A stretch of 64,000 nucleotides of DNA from Humulus lupulus (GCF_963169125.1 NC_084798.1:195295481-195359480); one strand, 5' to 3'. Shown: positions 33,403 through 46,041, counted from the stretch's first letter. Notes: generated from the sequence alone by a model not told the origin. Numbers and translations are program-made.

Positions 33403-35880
33403 ATGGTGAATACAAGACACACCACTTTTGACCCTGCTAACCCAGAGGAGGGCAATGGAGAGTCGTTGCCTTCCTAGCCTCTTCCTCAGAATCCGCCTGA
33501 GAACGCTCCTCCTCAAACATCTCACCTCGACGAGTCACAAGACTATGAGGGTGGGACAAAGTACGAAGAGGAGGATGAGGAGGAATATTATGAAGAGGAG
33601 GAGAATGAGGGGGAATACCACGACAAAGCTGCGGATCCTGAGATCCCAGGAGGAAATCCTAACCAGCAGGACCCGGAGGTGACTAGGCTTAGGCAGCAAG
33701 TCTTGGACCAGGAGGCCAGGATTGCTGAGCAGGCAGAGGCGCATCGGCGGATGCAAGAATCCCTCCCAGGCCCTGCAGGCACTCATAGTCGCGCAGGGTC
33801 CAGTGACCAGTCTCCCAGCTGGCCCTCTTCCGGGAGCACAACAGCCCGCCCTGCAAGCCAGAACTGGAGTCCCCCGAAGACGCGAGGCCGCCCCCCCCCC
33901 CCCTGGAAAAATTTCCTGAGCCAGCCCCAGGAAACCCGAACAGGGAGAAAAAGAAAGCTGGTGGAAAGACCCGAGAGAAAAACACCCCTGTCACGAAAGT
34001 TGGGACCTGTTCCCGGCTGCTTCCTAGGAAAGAGAAGGTGCGCCCCATCCCAGGATGGGGCCACCCGACCGATCCGCAAGGGACGTGGCAGCGGGATGCA
34101 CGGCCCCGGCACGCCCTAGGGCGAGACGAACGGGAAAGGTCTTTACATCCAAGCACCTCAGTAAACAAAAATCGTTGGGAACGCCCATGCAGCGAGAAAT
34201 GTCATGCCTTTAGTTCAGGGGACGACACGTCCCGGGTAGACCTACGCGACAGACTGAACGCTTGAAAAGAGCAAGCCCGTAAGGAAAAGATCCTCGCCCG
34301 AGATGGCGACCTTAGGAACAACATCAACGACAGGAGGAACGAAATAATCCCCCTGAAGGATGGCATGGCCAGGCAGCTCATGGAGTAGCTGGCCGCTTTG
34401 AAAAAGGTCACGGACCGTTTGGTCCGCAAGCAGGAAAGAGCGAATACCGACTCCGATGAAGAGGAGAAAGAACCCTGCGCGAGGCACATCCTGGACGCTG
34501 TGCTCCCCAAAGGGTTCAAAATGCCAACCCTCACCGCCTATACCGGAAACACCGACCCCAGGGATAATCTGACCTGGTACCTCCGGCTTATGACTGTGGC
34601 CCACGTTAGTGATGACGACAAGTGCCTCTGTTTCTCGATCACTCTAGGTGGTCCCACCGAGGAGTGGTGGAAAAGACTCAAGTCGGGATCCATCCAATCC
34701 TGGTCAAGACTGCAGTCAGCGTTTCGCAAGCAGTTCGTGGCCACCATGAGGATGGACATGCAGATCAGCGCCCTCGCAAATATTAAACAGCTCCCCGCAG
34801 AGACACTGAGGGTCTACATCCAACGCTTTACTGAAGAAGCCTCCAAGACCAAGGTGGACGAAGGACAGCGCCTAGTGGCATTGCAGTCCAGAATCCGAGC
34901 CGGGTCCCCTCTCTGGGATGACATGCAGCGTAACAAGGTGGCTACCCTGGAAGAATTCGTAAGGAGGGCCCAAGGATTTATCAATTGGGAAGAGGCTCAG
35001 ATCCAGGCTTTCGGATGGCCTCCGGCACCACAGCCCAGCGCCCAAGCGTTCCTGGGGTACAGGGTGCAGTTCCCGGCGCAGTCCTACGTCACGCCCCCGA
35101 TCGCCCCGGGATCAACTGTCACGCCTGGATTCACCTACACCCCTACGATGTACGGTCTTGCCTCTTCAGGGTATGCCCCGGTCCAGTCCGCCCACTTTTC
35201 CAGATATGGAGCCGTGCCGGGGGGTCATAGCGTGGCCCTCGTCGGGGTCCAGCAGTCGCAGGCGGAAGTAACAGAGGCAAGCGTAAACCCCTCCCGGGGG
35301 AAGAGGTCTGGCAAAGGCCAAAATCGGCCTGAGCCGGCCAAGAAAGGAAAAAGGGGATACGAGCCCCAATATTCAGAATACACCAATCTAGTGGACACCA
35401 GGGAGAACATCTTCCTGGGCACAGAGAGGGCGGTTCACTACCGGAAGCCTAGCCCTATGTTCAAAGGGGGAAGAAATCTGAGGGATACTAACAAACGGTG
35501 CGCCTACCATAAGGATGTGGGCCACACTACCGAATAATGCCAGCAGCTCAGGGACGAGATCGAGAATCTCATCAAGTTGGGGCATCTCCACCAGTGGGTC
35601 AGGATGTCCGTGGGAGTCCCGGGCTTGTCAGCAGGTCCAGGGCAACCCGCGGTTCAGGGTGCGCCCAGGGCATATCCGCCTCAGGGAGGATATGCGCAGG
35701 GTCCAACGGTGCAAACCCCTAAGGGGGCCCCCATCGCACAAGCACCCGACCCTAGGATGCCTTATCCATCTGGGACAGCACCCCCTCGAGTGGACGGACA
35801 TGTGGCCACCATCTCGGGCGGACCTCACCTAGGAGGACTGTCTAGGAATGCTTAAAAGCGCTACCTAAGCGAGCTGGACC
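33403..35880 (+). pseudogene. gag: E2 gag (decayed)
   Basis: The ATG at 33403 lies 38 bases past the primer binding site and opens MVNTRHTTFDPANPEEG, cut by TAG at 33475-33477. An acidic Glu/Tyr-rich part and a coiled-coil-like stretch (33679-33770) follow. A run of 13 C at 33891-33903 coincides with a frame change, and from there the reading is in the third frame. Stops follow at 34263, near 34387 and at 35535. The Gag core is at about 34500-35010 (LTAYTGNTDPRDNLTWYL, GPTEEWWKRL). The zinc-type motif CAYHKDVGHTTE loses its last Cys context to TAA at 35535. The tail to about 35850 (VATISGGPHLGG) is the usual link to protease. Confidence 0.92.
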
Positions 35881-38800
35881 ACAATCAGGAGGTGTGCGCC
35901 CTAGTCCAGGCCCAGCTCAGCGCCCAAAGTTGATGAACCTCCCTATCACCTTCACGGAGGACGACGCCTGCAACGTTCATTTCCCGCACCATGACCCGCT
36001 AGTCATAGATGCGCAGATCGCCAACAAGTTGGTGTCCCGCGTGCTGGTAGATGAAGGGAGCTCCGTCAACATCCTGCTCAAGCCCGCCTTCACTGCGATT
36101 GGCCTGACTGAAGCGGATCTGGCATCGTGCCCAACCCAAATCTACGACTTTAACAGAGACACGTAACTCCCCATGGGGAAGATCCAGTTGCCCGTGAAAT
36201 TGGGAAGTGAGTTGCAGCACTCATTCAAGTTCTGCACCTTCGTAGTGGTGGATTGCCCCACTGCCTACAATGTCATTTTCAGTCGGCCTGCATTAGTCGA
36301 GTCTAGGGCTATCACCTCCATCTGTCATTTGTGCATGAAGTTCCCTTGCGACAACGGAGGGGTAGGGACGATCTGGGGAGATCAGAAGAGCGCCCGAAAG
36401 TGTTATCACGTGTCCGCCCGACCAATATACATGGTCCGGGACGAGCCCTTTGAGGACATCCTCAACCTGGTTCCTCCCCCACCTGCTGAGAGAGTGATCT
36501 GGGAAGAAGATGATCTAGACCCGAGGATAAGGGAAGACCGCGTCCTGGAGCCCATGGACGAGATTGAGGAGGTGTGCATTAGCGACACTGATCCGGCCAG
36601 GATCATCCAGGTCGGGAAAAATCTGCCGGCAGAGGTCTGGGCCGCCATAATCGCCCAAGTTAAGGACAACCAGAATATTCTGGCCTGGTCTCACTCGGAT
36701 ATGACGGGGATCGACCGCAACATCATCTGCCATGCATTGAGCATCGACCCGAACGCGACCTCGGTCCGCCAAAAATGGAGGCCCTTAAGCTGGAAGTAGA
36801 GGAGCTATCTTCAATCAACTTCATACGCGAGGTTGTATACCATGTGTGGCTGGCCAACCCCGTTCTGGTGCCGAAACCGAACGGAACATGGAGAACGTGC
36901 ATCGATTTCACGGATCTCAACAAAGCTTGTCCGAAGGATTATTTCCCGCTCCCCAGGATCGACCAAATGGTGGATGCGACGTCCGGGTACGAGATCTTAA
37001 GCTTCATGGACGCTTACTCTGGCTACAATCAGATCTCCATGCATGTGGCAGACCAGGAGCACACCAGTTTCCAAACTGACAAAGGAATATACTGCAACAT
37101 CGTCATGCCCTTCGGACTAAAAAACGCCGAGGCAACCTATCAAAGGCTTGTCAATCGAATGTTCCGGGCCCAGCTGGGGCGAAACATGGAAGTCTATATC
37201 GATGATATGCTGGTCAAGTCCAAGACGTCTCGGAAGCATTCGGACGACCTGGCTGAAGCTTTCGCAGTCATTCGGAAGTACGAGATGAAGCTGAATCCCA
37301 AGAAATGTACTTTCGACGTGGCTTCCGGGAAGTTCCTGGGCTTCATAGTGAGCTTCCGGGGAATAGAAGCCAATCCGGATAAGATCAAGGCACTGATTGA
37401 TATGCCCTCTCCCCGAAAGCATAAGTACGTGCAAAGTCTGACTGGGCGGATAGCTGCCTTAAGCCGTTTTGTCTCCAAGGGCACGGACAAGTGCATCCCG
37501 TTCTTCAACGTCCTTCGAGGAAGCCAACGGTTCAAATGGCCAGTCGAATGCGAAGAAGCTTTTCGAAAACTGAAAGAGCACCTGGCCCAGGCGTCGATCC
37601 TGGCAAAGCCGGTGGACGGGGAGCCTCTGTACCTCTATCTGGCAGTGACCGAGCACGCGATCAGCGCCGCATTGGTACGGGAGGAGGAAAGGACCCAGCT
37701 CCCGGTGTACTACGTGAGTAAACGATTGTTGGGCCCTGAATCTCAGTATCCACTAATCGAAAAACTGACCTTTTGCCTACTGATGGCATCCTGAAAACTC
37801 CGTCCTTACTTTCAGGCCCACGCCATAAGAGTCCTGACTAACCACCCCCTAGGGCAAGTGTTACAGAAGCCCGAGTCATCGGGAAGACTCCTAAATTTGG
37901 CCATGGAACTAAGTCAGTTCGATATAGCCTACGTCCCTAAAGTATCCATCAAGGGTCAAGCCCTAGCCAACTTCATCGTGGAGTGTTCCGGGGTATCCCA
38001 TGAAGGTGATCCCGAGGCCCCCGCGGTGCCCTTATGGAAAGTCTTTGTGGACGGGGCCTTGAATGAGAACGGGGTCGGGGCCGAGATCATCTTGGTATCA
38101 CCACAGGGACACCAGTTACAAAATTCCCTACGTTTCCAGTTCAAGGCATCGAACAACGAAGCTGAGCATGAAGCTGTGCTGGCCGGGCTGCGCCTTCCCC
38201 GAGAAGTAGGGGCCACGAACCTGGAAATCTACAGCGATTCCCAGCTGGTCGTCAGGCAAATCTCGAGGGAATATCAAACTAAAGGAGAGAGGATGGCAGT
38301 TTATGTGACTCAAACGAGAGAGATGCTGCAGGCGTTCAAAAAGCACTCCATCCACCAAATCCCTAGAGAGCAAAATGTCTTCGCGGACACACTAGCAAAG
38401 TGGCCACCGACGCTGAAGCAGAACTGGTCGGGCTAGTCCCCATCAACCATCTCCCCATCCCAAGCATCCGAGCCCCCGCGGTCAACACCGTCGACCACTC
38501 CACATCTTGGATGGGACCTCTTATCCGCTATCTGACAACCGGGGAGAGGCCAGCAGACAGGGCTGCGGCCAAGAAGCTTTGATACCAGGTCCACCGATAT
38601 GTCATGATGGATGGAAAACTCTATCTCCGGGGGTTGTCCATGCCTTACCTCAGGTGTGTGTCCGGGACAGAACTAAGCGCCATCATGCATGAAGTGCACG
38701 AAGGCTTTTGCGGAGATCATACAGCCGGACCCTGTCTGTCCAAAAAGATTCTGCGCCAAGGATACTTCTGGCCGACTATGAAGAAAGATTGTATCAATTA

Positions 38801-39742
38801 CGTCCGCAGGTACGAACATTGCCAAAGATACTCGAAATTCCCGCGGGCCCCACCGACAGAGATAACCTTGATGACTAGCCCCTGGCCTTTCACGGTGTGG
38901 GGGATCGATTTGGTAGGGTTGCTCCCAACTGGGAAAGGAGGAGTGAAATACGCCATCGTGGCCGTGGACTACTATACCAAGTGGGTTGAAGCGGATCCCA
39001 TGAACATGATCACTTCGAAGTAGGCCCTGGATTTCACCATCAACAATATAGTGTGCCGATACGGCCTCCCCTACAAAATTGTATCTGATACCGAAAGCAG
39101 TTCGACAGCATCCACTTCACAGATTTTTGTGAGAGACATGGCATCGTCAAAAGCTTCTCCGTGGTCGCTAGGCCCCAAGCAAATGGGCAAGCGAAAGCCG
39201 TCAACAAAATCTTGAAAGGGACGCTAAAGAAAAAGCTCCAGGCCTACAAGAGCAAATGGCTCGAAGAGCTGCCCTGCGTGTTGTGGGCTTACCGGACTAC
39301 TGAGAGGACTTCCACCAGGCACACTCCTTACTCCATGGTCTATAGATGTGAAGCCGTCATCCCCATCGAAACGACCATCCCGTCTCACCGAAGAGACACG
39401 TATGATCCCGTCCAGAACCACGCCTTACTCCAGGAATCACTAGATCTCATCGAGGAGATCCGGGAGGAGTCGCAAGTGCAACTGAAGATGTACCAAGGCA
39501 AGATCGCACGACATTTCAACTCAAAAGTAAAAAGCCGAAGGTTCAGAACCGGCGACTTAGTCCTGTGAAGAGTCTTCCCTGGTACTCAAGATCCAGGAGT
39601 AGGGGTTCTGGGCCAGAATTGGGAAGGGTCGTACGAGATCCAACATGAAGTGTGCCTCAGGACATACTGCTTAAAGCGGCTCGATGGCTCGGAAGTCCCG
39701 AGGGCCTGGAACGCGGAACATCTCCGTAAATACTATCAATAG
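35881..39742 (+). pseudogene. pol: E2 pol: protease, reverse transcriptase, RNase H, integrase (decayed)
   Basis: Protease lies at about 35935-36420 (VLVDEGSSVNILL; the catalytic Asp is kept, the next residue is unusual). Reverse transcriptase lies at about 36640-37500 (WRTCIDFTDLNKACPKDYFP, YIDDMLVKS near 37195-37220). RNase H of archaeal type is at about 38030-38400 (VDGALNENG, YSDSQLVV). Integrase lies at about 38604-39742; its zinc finger has Tyr for the first Cys of CxxC (YVRRYEHC). WGIDLVG is present, the second Asp region is scrambled by an indel near 39090, and the catalytic Glu reads Lys (GQAKAVNK where E3 has GQVEAVNK). Stops include 36164-36166, 37792-37794 (CGA to TGA), one near 38434 and one near 39566, with frame changes near 36770, 38440-38600 and 39025-39160. 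Confidence 0.95.
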
Positions 39743-39945
39743 TCAGGAGAACGTGTTCCAATCTTGTATTTTCGTTGTAAATAATGTATGCCTTTGGGCG
39801 ACCCCCCTTGAATAATAAAAATGGTGTGTGCAAAACGCCACAAAGAAACGTTATCAAGTAATGAAAATCCTACTCAAGTGACCCCAGACCAGTCTCTGCT
39901 CACTTGTGGGGGGTATCCCAAGTATGAGCAAATACCAGGCGAGGC
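39743..39945. other. E2 spacer after pol, no gene seen
   Basis: Holds AATAATAAAA near 39810, a possible polyadenylation signal, before the tandem array. Confidence 0.4.
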
Positions 39946-40862
39946 GCAAGCCTCAGGCTAGTCCTGGCCCGGACCAATGATGTCCAGGGGATATAAACCC
40001 CGTGGGACCAAGCCTCAGGCTGGTCCTACCCCGGACGAATGATGTCCGAGGGATACAAACCCCGTGGGACCAAGCCTCAAGCTGGTCCCACCCCGGACGA
40101 ATGATGTCCGGGGGATACAAACCCCGTGGGACCAAGCCTCAGGCTGGTCCCAACCTAGATGAACGATGTCTAGGGGTATAAATTAAAGAGGACCAAGCCC
40201 AAGGCTAGTCCCACCCCGGATGAACGATGTCCGGGGGTATAAATTAAAGAGGACCAAGCCCAAGGCTGGTCTCACCCCGGATGAACGATGTCCGGGGGTA
40301 TAAATTAAAGAGGACCAAGCCCAAGGCTGGTCCCATCCCGGACGAACGATGTCCAGGGGTATAAATTAAAGAGGAACAAGCCCAAGGCTGGTCCCACCCC
40401 GGATGAACAATGTCCGGGGGTATAAATTAAAAAGGAATAAGCCCAAGGCTGGTCCCACCCCGGACGAACGATGTCCAGGGGTATAAATTAAAGAGGACTA
40501 AGCCCATGGCTGGTCCCACCCCGGACAAACGATGTCCGGAGGTATAAATTAAAGAGGAGTAAGCCCAAGGCTGGTCCCACCCTGGACGAACGATGTCCGG
40601 GGGTATAAATTAAAGAGGACCAAGCCCAAGGCTGGTCCCACCCCGAACGAACGATGTCTAGGGGTATAAATTAAAGAGGACCAAGCCCAAGGCTGGTCCC
40701 ACCCCGGACGAATGATGTCCGAGGGTATAAATTAAAGAGGACTAAGCCCAAGGCTGGTCCCACCCCGGATGAATGATGTCCGGGGGTATAAATTAAGGAG
40801 GACCAAGCCCAAGGCTGGTCCCACTTCGGACAAACGATGTCCGGGAGAGAAGAGCATCCGGT
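39946..40862 (+). repeat. E2 tandem array, about 15 units of 61-62 bp
   Basis: Unit starts marked by AAGCC fall at 39948, 40010, 40072, 40134, 40195, 40256, 40317, 40378, 40439, 40500 and so on to about 40805. The first three units are 62 bp and carry ATACAAACCCCGTGGG; the rest are 61 bp and carry GTATAAATTAAAGAGG. All hold GGCTGGTCC and GAACGATGTCC. The array sits between pol and the convergent antisense gene. Confidence 0.95.
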
Positions 40863-41111
40863 ATGCCTTAGGGAAAATCTGTGGCTCGCGGCTGGCAGAG
40901 TGAGGGAACTAGGTTTCACAGCACACTATTTGATCCTCGTTCGTCCAGGCCATCAGGTTTTCGAAGTTAAGTCAGCAGGTCTAGTCCTAGTCGTTGGAAC
41001 CGGGACCAAACCCTCAGAATCAGTCAGGCACGGTAATGAAAGGAAATTTTTATTTAAGACGCGTACACGTCCAAAAAAGTTACAAAATTGTAAAAAAGAA
41101 AAAAAAAAAAA

Positions 41112-41138
41112 GGGGGCGGGGGGGGGGGGGGGGGGGGG
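41112..41138. repeat. Homopolymer G run
   Basis: Five G, one C, then 21 G, preceded by a long A run. Such runs are prone to sequencing and assembly error and can form quadruplexes. Confidence 0.85.
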
Positions 41139-41156
41139 CGAGGCAAAGATCCGGGC

Positions 41157-44100
41157 CTAGGCTTCATCCTCCAGAAGCTCCGCGTCTTCCTTCTCCTTGG
41201 CCTCAAATTCAGCCCTCTTCGATTCCGGGTCGGGAAAGATCAGGAGGTTCATGCTCTTGTCCTTACGCCAAGCCATGTAGATGGCCTCCTCAAAAGTGAC
41301 GTGCAGCAAGTCGTCCACCTGCTCCTTTCCACGGCGAGCCTCCTTGTGCGCCGCCGTCTCCTCACGAAGGGAGCTGTGAAGCTCGCAGACCCGGATCTCC
41401 AAGTTCTGAATCTTCTCCCCGTCCCGGACAAACTGAGCCTCAGCCGCCTCCAGAAGAGCTACCCTCTCGTTGGCCTCGGTTTCTTTCCAAGACAAGGCCT
41501 CTTCAAGCCCGGCCTTGACTCGGTCGAACTCTGCGCGGTCTGCGTCTGCCTAAGCAACCGCTTTGCTCAAAGTCTCCTGAGCCTGGGTCGCCTCCCTGGC
41601 CAGAGCCTCCTTGGCGGCCTCCCTCTGGTTCACCGCCGCCTCCAGCTCCAGTTGGAGCGTCTCCATCTTCATGGCCGCCACGGCCACCAAGTCTGCATTT
41701 CGATGGGACAGCAGAGCATCCTAGAACAAAGCAAAGTTAAGAGGAATCCTTATAGACAAATAAAAAGAAGGGAGAAAAAGACAAAGTATACTTACTGTGG
41801 TGGCCTGGTGGCGGAGAGCCTGGGAAATGAATAACATGTCCGGGTTGGCGATGGTGGCGTACCGTTTGAGCTGGAGGTTAGACATGGTGTTCCCCACCTG
41901 GTCCAGCAGGTCCGCCACGAAAGGGGCCGTGTCCTGCCCCAGCTTAGGGCAAACGCCCGTCTCAGCAGTTGGCCAATCCATGATCGGCTGGGGGATGCTA
42001 AAATCCGCCGGGTGCTCAGCAAACTCAACTTGACGACGAATCGTGAGGGCCTTGTACGTCTCGTCTCTCCAGTCCTGACCACTCTCCCAGGTCCAGGAAA
42101 TTAGCCGAGACTGCTCGTCCCGCACGATGGCTTCCCCCTCCTCAGGTAGTGTCGGGTGTATGGAGAGGACCGGTAAGGCGGGAATTTTCTTCACGGCAAG
42201 GCGACTTTCCCCTTGCGACTCACCGGCCGAGCCAGCCGCCTCGTCCGGGGCCTCTTCTTCCCGGTGTCAGCCTCCGCAGCGCCCTGATCCAGGGGCCTCT
42301 TCCCGGAACTCCGGCTTACCGCGGGTTCCGGCTCCAGATCGATGACCGAAGGTTGGGCAAGGCCGGGGAAGACAGCTGGGTCCACGGCCGTAACAGGGAC
42401 CACGACAAGTGCACCCTCGTTGGGTCGAGTTTCCGCCCTGGGCGTCTCCTTGCTGAGGGATGGGTCCGGACCCAGCGCCTCTGGAGTCTTCTTGGCCGTG
42501 ACCTTGGCCGCCCTCACGGCCCGGGCCTCGAGGAGATGCCTCATTCCATCCACAGGGGTAGACATGTCGGAGTCTCCTGCAACAAACGCCAATAAAAAAG
42601 AGTTAGTACAATTAAACGGGAAAATCAAAATCAAAATTAAGAGTGACCCGGGACGAACCCTCATCTAAGCCCCGGGCGTGACTCAACTCATCTAACGCGA
42701 AGGAATATATTTGATCCCCCATGTCTTCCAGGTTCAATAAATTCCCATACTGAAGGAACCCGGACAAGAACATGAGGACTTCCGAGCCTACAGGCACGGG
42801 AGACGAAGGTCTCATCTCCCCGTCAGCCCCGAGCGCGGGGCCTCGGAGTGCTAGCCTATCCCTAGCTAAGTCCCTAACTTGGGGAGCATAAGTTAATAGA
42901 AAAGGTGAGTTACCTCACCCTGATAGGCTAGCCTTTGGGGTCCCCGTGTTCGGTAGGGTATCCTCGAAGAGATCTTCCATCTCCTCCGAAGTGGCTGCCT
43001 CCATCTGGGCTGAGTCCCTTTTCCGCTTGGCCGCGTCGACTCGCGCTGCTTTCTCCACCTCCGTGATATGATCCAGGGCCAGCTGTTCCCTGATGGCAAC
43101 AATCTTCTCGCACTGGATTCCCCGAATGTTTAGGATGACGATAGTCTGGTGGGCCACGAGCATCCCGACCAGACGGAGGTTGTCCGTGTTGACGTAGGCC
43201 CCTACGTCCAGGTCCTCCGCGCTCAGCCCGGAGTAAAACCTCCTCCGTTCCTGGATGAACTGGGTGAGGGGAGACTGAGCAAAAGGTCCACCCGCCCTAA
43301 GCAACACGATGAGAAAAAGAAAAAATAATAATAAGAGAAACCAGCCAGCTAAGGGTCGGGGAAGCACTTACCAACTCGCTGGAAGTCTAGCAGCAGCGTA
43401 GGGTTCTTCTCCACGAGGAACTCGGACGTCATGAACCAGTAATGCCGGACGTCCGGGGGATGCTTCTGGGAGCTTGTGGGAGCGAGGTAGCTACCTCGCG
43501 GCTTCAGCCTATAGAAGTCGTCCAAGGTTTTGTCCTTGGCATTGACTTGCGGTTCCATCTTGTAGAAATACAAGATCTCCGCAGGGGTCGGCTCCACGAT
43601 CTCCTTCGCCGCGCAGAAGATCGCCATCCCGCAAGTAGTCGGTAGGCTTGAGGCAGAAGCTGGAAGGGTGCAATTCCCACGTAGGTCAAGAACCGCACGA
43701 AGTAGTCGTGGAGCGGGAGTGTGGCTCCCGCACTGATGTGGCCAGCGCTCCAAGCCCCGAACCCTTCTACGGACGTGTGCGCTTGCTCCTCTATCCTATC
43801 CAGGCGGTTGTAGAAGAGTCCGGGAGTGGACTCTATACCCAAGCGCTTCTCCAGGATGTACATCATTCGGTAGTTTCGGAACAGATTTGGCAGCACGTCC
43901 ATTTCCCATCTGTTTCCTTTGGGGGTCCATGACCCGGAGAAGACGACGGGGGCCCTGTTGACCTCCTCCTCTGAGTGAAGGGTGACGCCCGTTGCCATGA
44001 CTGATAATCTGGGAACAAAGAAAAAAAACCAAGAAGTCAATACCAAAACCCAAGAAAGTTGGTTAAGGTACGGGGGCCTCCTACGGACTACTTGGAGTCC

Positions 44101-44544
44101 CCTCCAGATCAGGCCCGGGTTCACCAGAGAACCACGAGACCCAGATCAGGAACGAGGAATGGGCTACAAAATAAGCTCCGTCTACCCTGGAAGAATCCGA
44201 ACCCAGAGCAACCCGGACCAAGTGGCCTTCCTAACGCTACTCCTACGCATGGGCAAGTTCTAGCAGCCTAAAGCTTATGAACAAAAAGACAGCCTACGTT
44301 CATATATTTGCCAGGAAGGACAGGAAGACTTACTATGTGTAGTTGGCCATGAAAGATGGTGGTTGTCCGATGGTAAGGACGGCAGAACCTCATTCTTTAA
44401 CTGGTGAAGGCGGTTCAGCAACTCGTCGATAGGGCAGGCCCAGGACGTGCGCTCAGGCGAAAGTGCAGATACTGGGACTGCTGGAAACAGGCGACGGCGC
44501 AGGGTGAGCAGGCGGTGAGAGATGTCGTCGGCTATATCGGACAT
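41157..44544 (-). pseudogene. E2 antisense gene (putative gypsy-type transposon protein), multi-exon
   Basis: Read on the minus strand. The first ATG after the TATA box is at 44544 (MSDIADDISHRLL), with a donor CATA/GTAAGT near 44335. The next exon starts near 44010 and includes MATGVTLHSEEEVNRAPVVF and the conserved globular part (GHISAGATLPLHDYFVRFL, then PTPAEILYFYKM) to about 43370. Clear introns are 43299-43369 (GTAAGT to GCTTAG), one ending TTGTTGCAG near 42577, and one from the GTAAGT near 41795 to TTCTAG near 41722. The later exons are Lys/Arg/Pro-rich, then coiled coil (LEAAEAQFVRDGEKIQNLEI), ending at 41157-41159. A frameshift near 43635 separates the two halves of the globular domain, and further breaks are likely. 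Function unknown; the same protein type occurs in E1 and E3. Confidence 0.75.
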
Positions 44545-44608
44545 AAACAGCTCCTCAGTGCTTGAAATGGCTAGAGAGTGTAAAAGTTTCAAATGAATGT
44601 TCGATGAG

Positions 44609-44618
44609 TATTTATAAA
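44609..44618 (-). promoter_or_regulatory. TATA box of the E2 antisense gene
   Basis: The minus strand reads TTATAAATAC, about 70 bases upstream of the ATG at 44544 and about 500 bases inside the polypurine tract. It matches the placement in E1 and E3. Confidence 0.65.
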
Positions 44619-44691
44619 GACCCAAATCCTGGTCTCTGATCCAGCGGAGAGAAATTCCCCCATCGGACGGTCCAAAATCGTGCAGGGGCAT

Positions 44692-45120
44692 TTATGAACA
44701 CTCGGGAGCTGGATCCTCGCCATTTCAATCCAACGGCCTAGGAGAGGCGAATGTCAAAGGTCGCCCCATCCTACGGTCCACCTCAACGCAGAAGCATTAA
44801 TGAAGAACCCCCGTGCGGATGGGACGCTTCGGAATCCGTGCTGACGCACTAGCCTAGGCCTAGCGACCCTTGAGGTGGTTAGGTGACCTTTCGAGGTCAA
44901 GTGCCATCTTTGCAGCAGTCGCTTGGAAACACATGTGTCCCTCGCCATGAAGTCGGACTTAGGTAAATAGACCCGGACACTGGTAAGTGGTCCGGGCTCC
45001 ACATGCCGCCAGCATCGTTGCCCTTTGCCACGAACCCATGATTCTAAGCAAGAACTGGGAGGGCAACCGTGGAGTATCCGGGAGCAAGGCAAGCCTCCAC
45101 CTCGCAAACCCAGGCGAAGG
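44692..45120. other. E2 region between antisense promoter and polypurine tract
   Basis: GC-balanced sequence with no convincing coding signal. Open frames here overlap the LTR and look compositional. It may contain upstream promoter elements of the antisense gene. Confidence 0.45.
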
Positions 45121-45133
45121 CTTGGGGAGTAAA
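45121..45133 (+). other. E2 polypurine tract
   Basis: CTTGGGGAGTAAA directly before the LTR start TGTTATCC. Confidence 0.8.
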
Positions 45134-46036
45134 TGTTATCCCCATTTCCTGCCTTGGGCCCGAGACTGTGGTCTAGGCCCATACTCTGGGCGATTGGATT
45201 TGGGCCCAGCCCAGACCCACTTAGTAGGGGAATGACCGGGAACGACGACCCAAGTGGGATCCAAACCCGGACAGTGTCCAGGATGGATGATCCAGGACGA
45301 TAGTCCGGGAGACGTAAGGCCAATTGGGGTTACGGTCGAGGTGTACGCAAAACGGTCCCGGAGCCTGGTAAACGGTCCGAGCCTGTGGTAAACGGAGAGG
45401 GACAGAGGTAAACGAACCCGGGTCAAGCCCTCCCCGTTGGCAAGAAAAGGCATCCGTGACCCTGAAGTCGTCCACGACGCGTGGGGGTTGTCCCCACTTT
45501 TCACCTCCGGAAAAGGCCACCTCGGGATTGCACGCCACTGGTTCAGATCTGCGCTACCAATGCACTGACTGGCTTTGCCCCCTGAATCTGCCTCGTAACT
45601 CGGAGTGCCCAGACCAAAAGCCCCATTTTGTCGGGCGAAATATAGTCCTTGGGCCGCCCTATTGGGCCTTAATAGTTCTTAGTCTTTTGTATGTTTATCC
45701 TTTGTACTGGGCTTCCGCCAGAGAAACCAAGGGTACCCATATCTTTGGTGGGCCTGGGTCATGCCCGGCCGAAACCCAGTGCTCCTATGGACCTATAAAT
45801 ACAGGCGATAGAGCGCTGGGGAAGAGATCTCTCTTCGATTTACCTACAGTTACTCTGTCAAAACATAGAGAAAAACTCCATTGTAAAAGACTTTTCAAGC
45901 TCTAATACAACTGACTCGTGGACTAAGGCTCATTAACGCCCCAACCACGTAAAAACCTTGTTTTTGTCTTCCACATTCCATATCATTAATCTTATTTAAT
46001 ATTTATTAATATAGTTTCCAAAAATCTCGGTAAACA
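45134..46036 (+). repeat. E2 3' LTR (903 bp)
   Basis: Starts TGTTATCCCC, ends CTCGGTAAACA and is followed by CGTCC, the partner of CGTCA before the 5' LTR. TATA box at 45794-45801. Confidence 0.95.
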
Positions 46037-46041
46037 CGTCC

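Larger units (their letters stand above)
32440..46036 (+). mobile_element. E2: complete but decayed Tat-type Ty3/gypsy element, nested in a chromovirus LTR
   Basis: The element is 13,597 bp with LTRs of 904 and 903 bp. The flanks are CGTCA (32435-32439) and CGTCC (46037-46041), a near-match duplication. It holds the primer binding site, gag, pol, a 61-bp tandem array, an antisense gene, the polypurine tract and the 3' LTR. By hand alignment the LTRs differ by about 42 substitutions and one 1-bp indel, about 4.7%, mostly transitions. At an assumed 1.3e-8 substitutions per site per year (a grass rate) that is near 1.8 million years. Confidence 0.96.

Noticed and set aside
42149..42668. Plus-strand frames opposite the E2 antisense gene
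   Set aside because: The minus strand carries splice sites and matching exons in E1 and E3; the plus frames are mirror products of GC-rich codons.
45456..45905. Plus-strand frame of 149 codons in the E2 3' LTR, with a relative in the 5' LTR
   Set aside because: It lies wholly inside the LTR, covers the TATA box and is broken differently in the two LTRs; not a gene.
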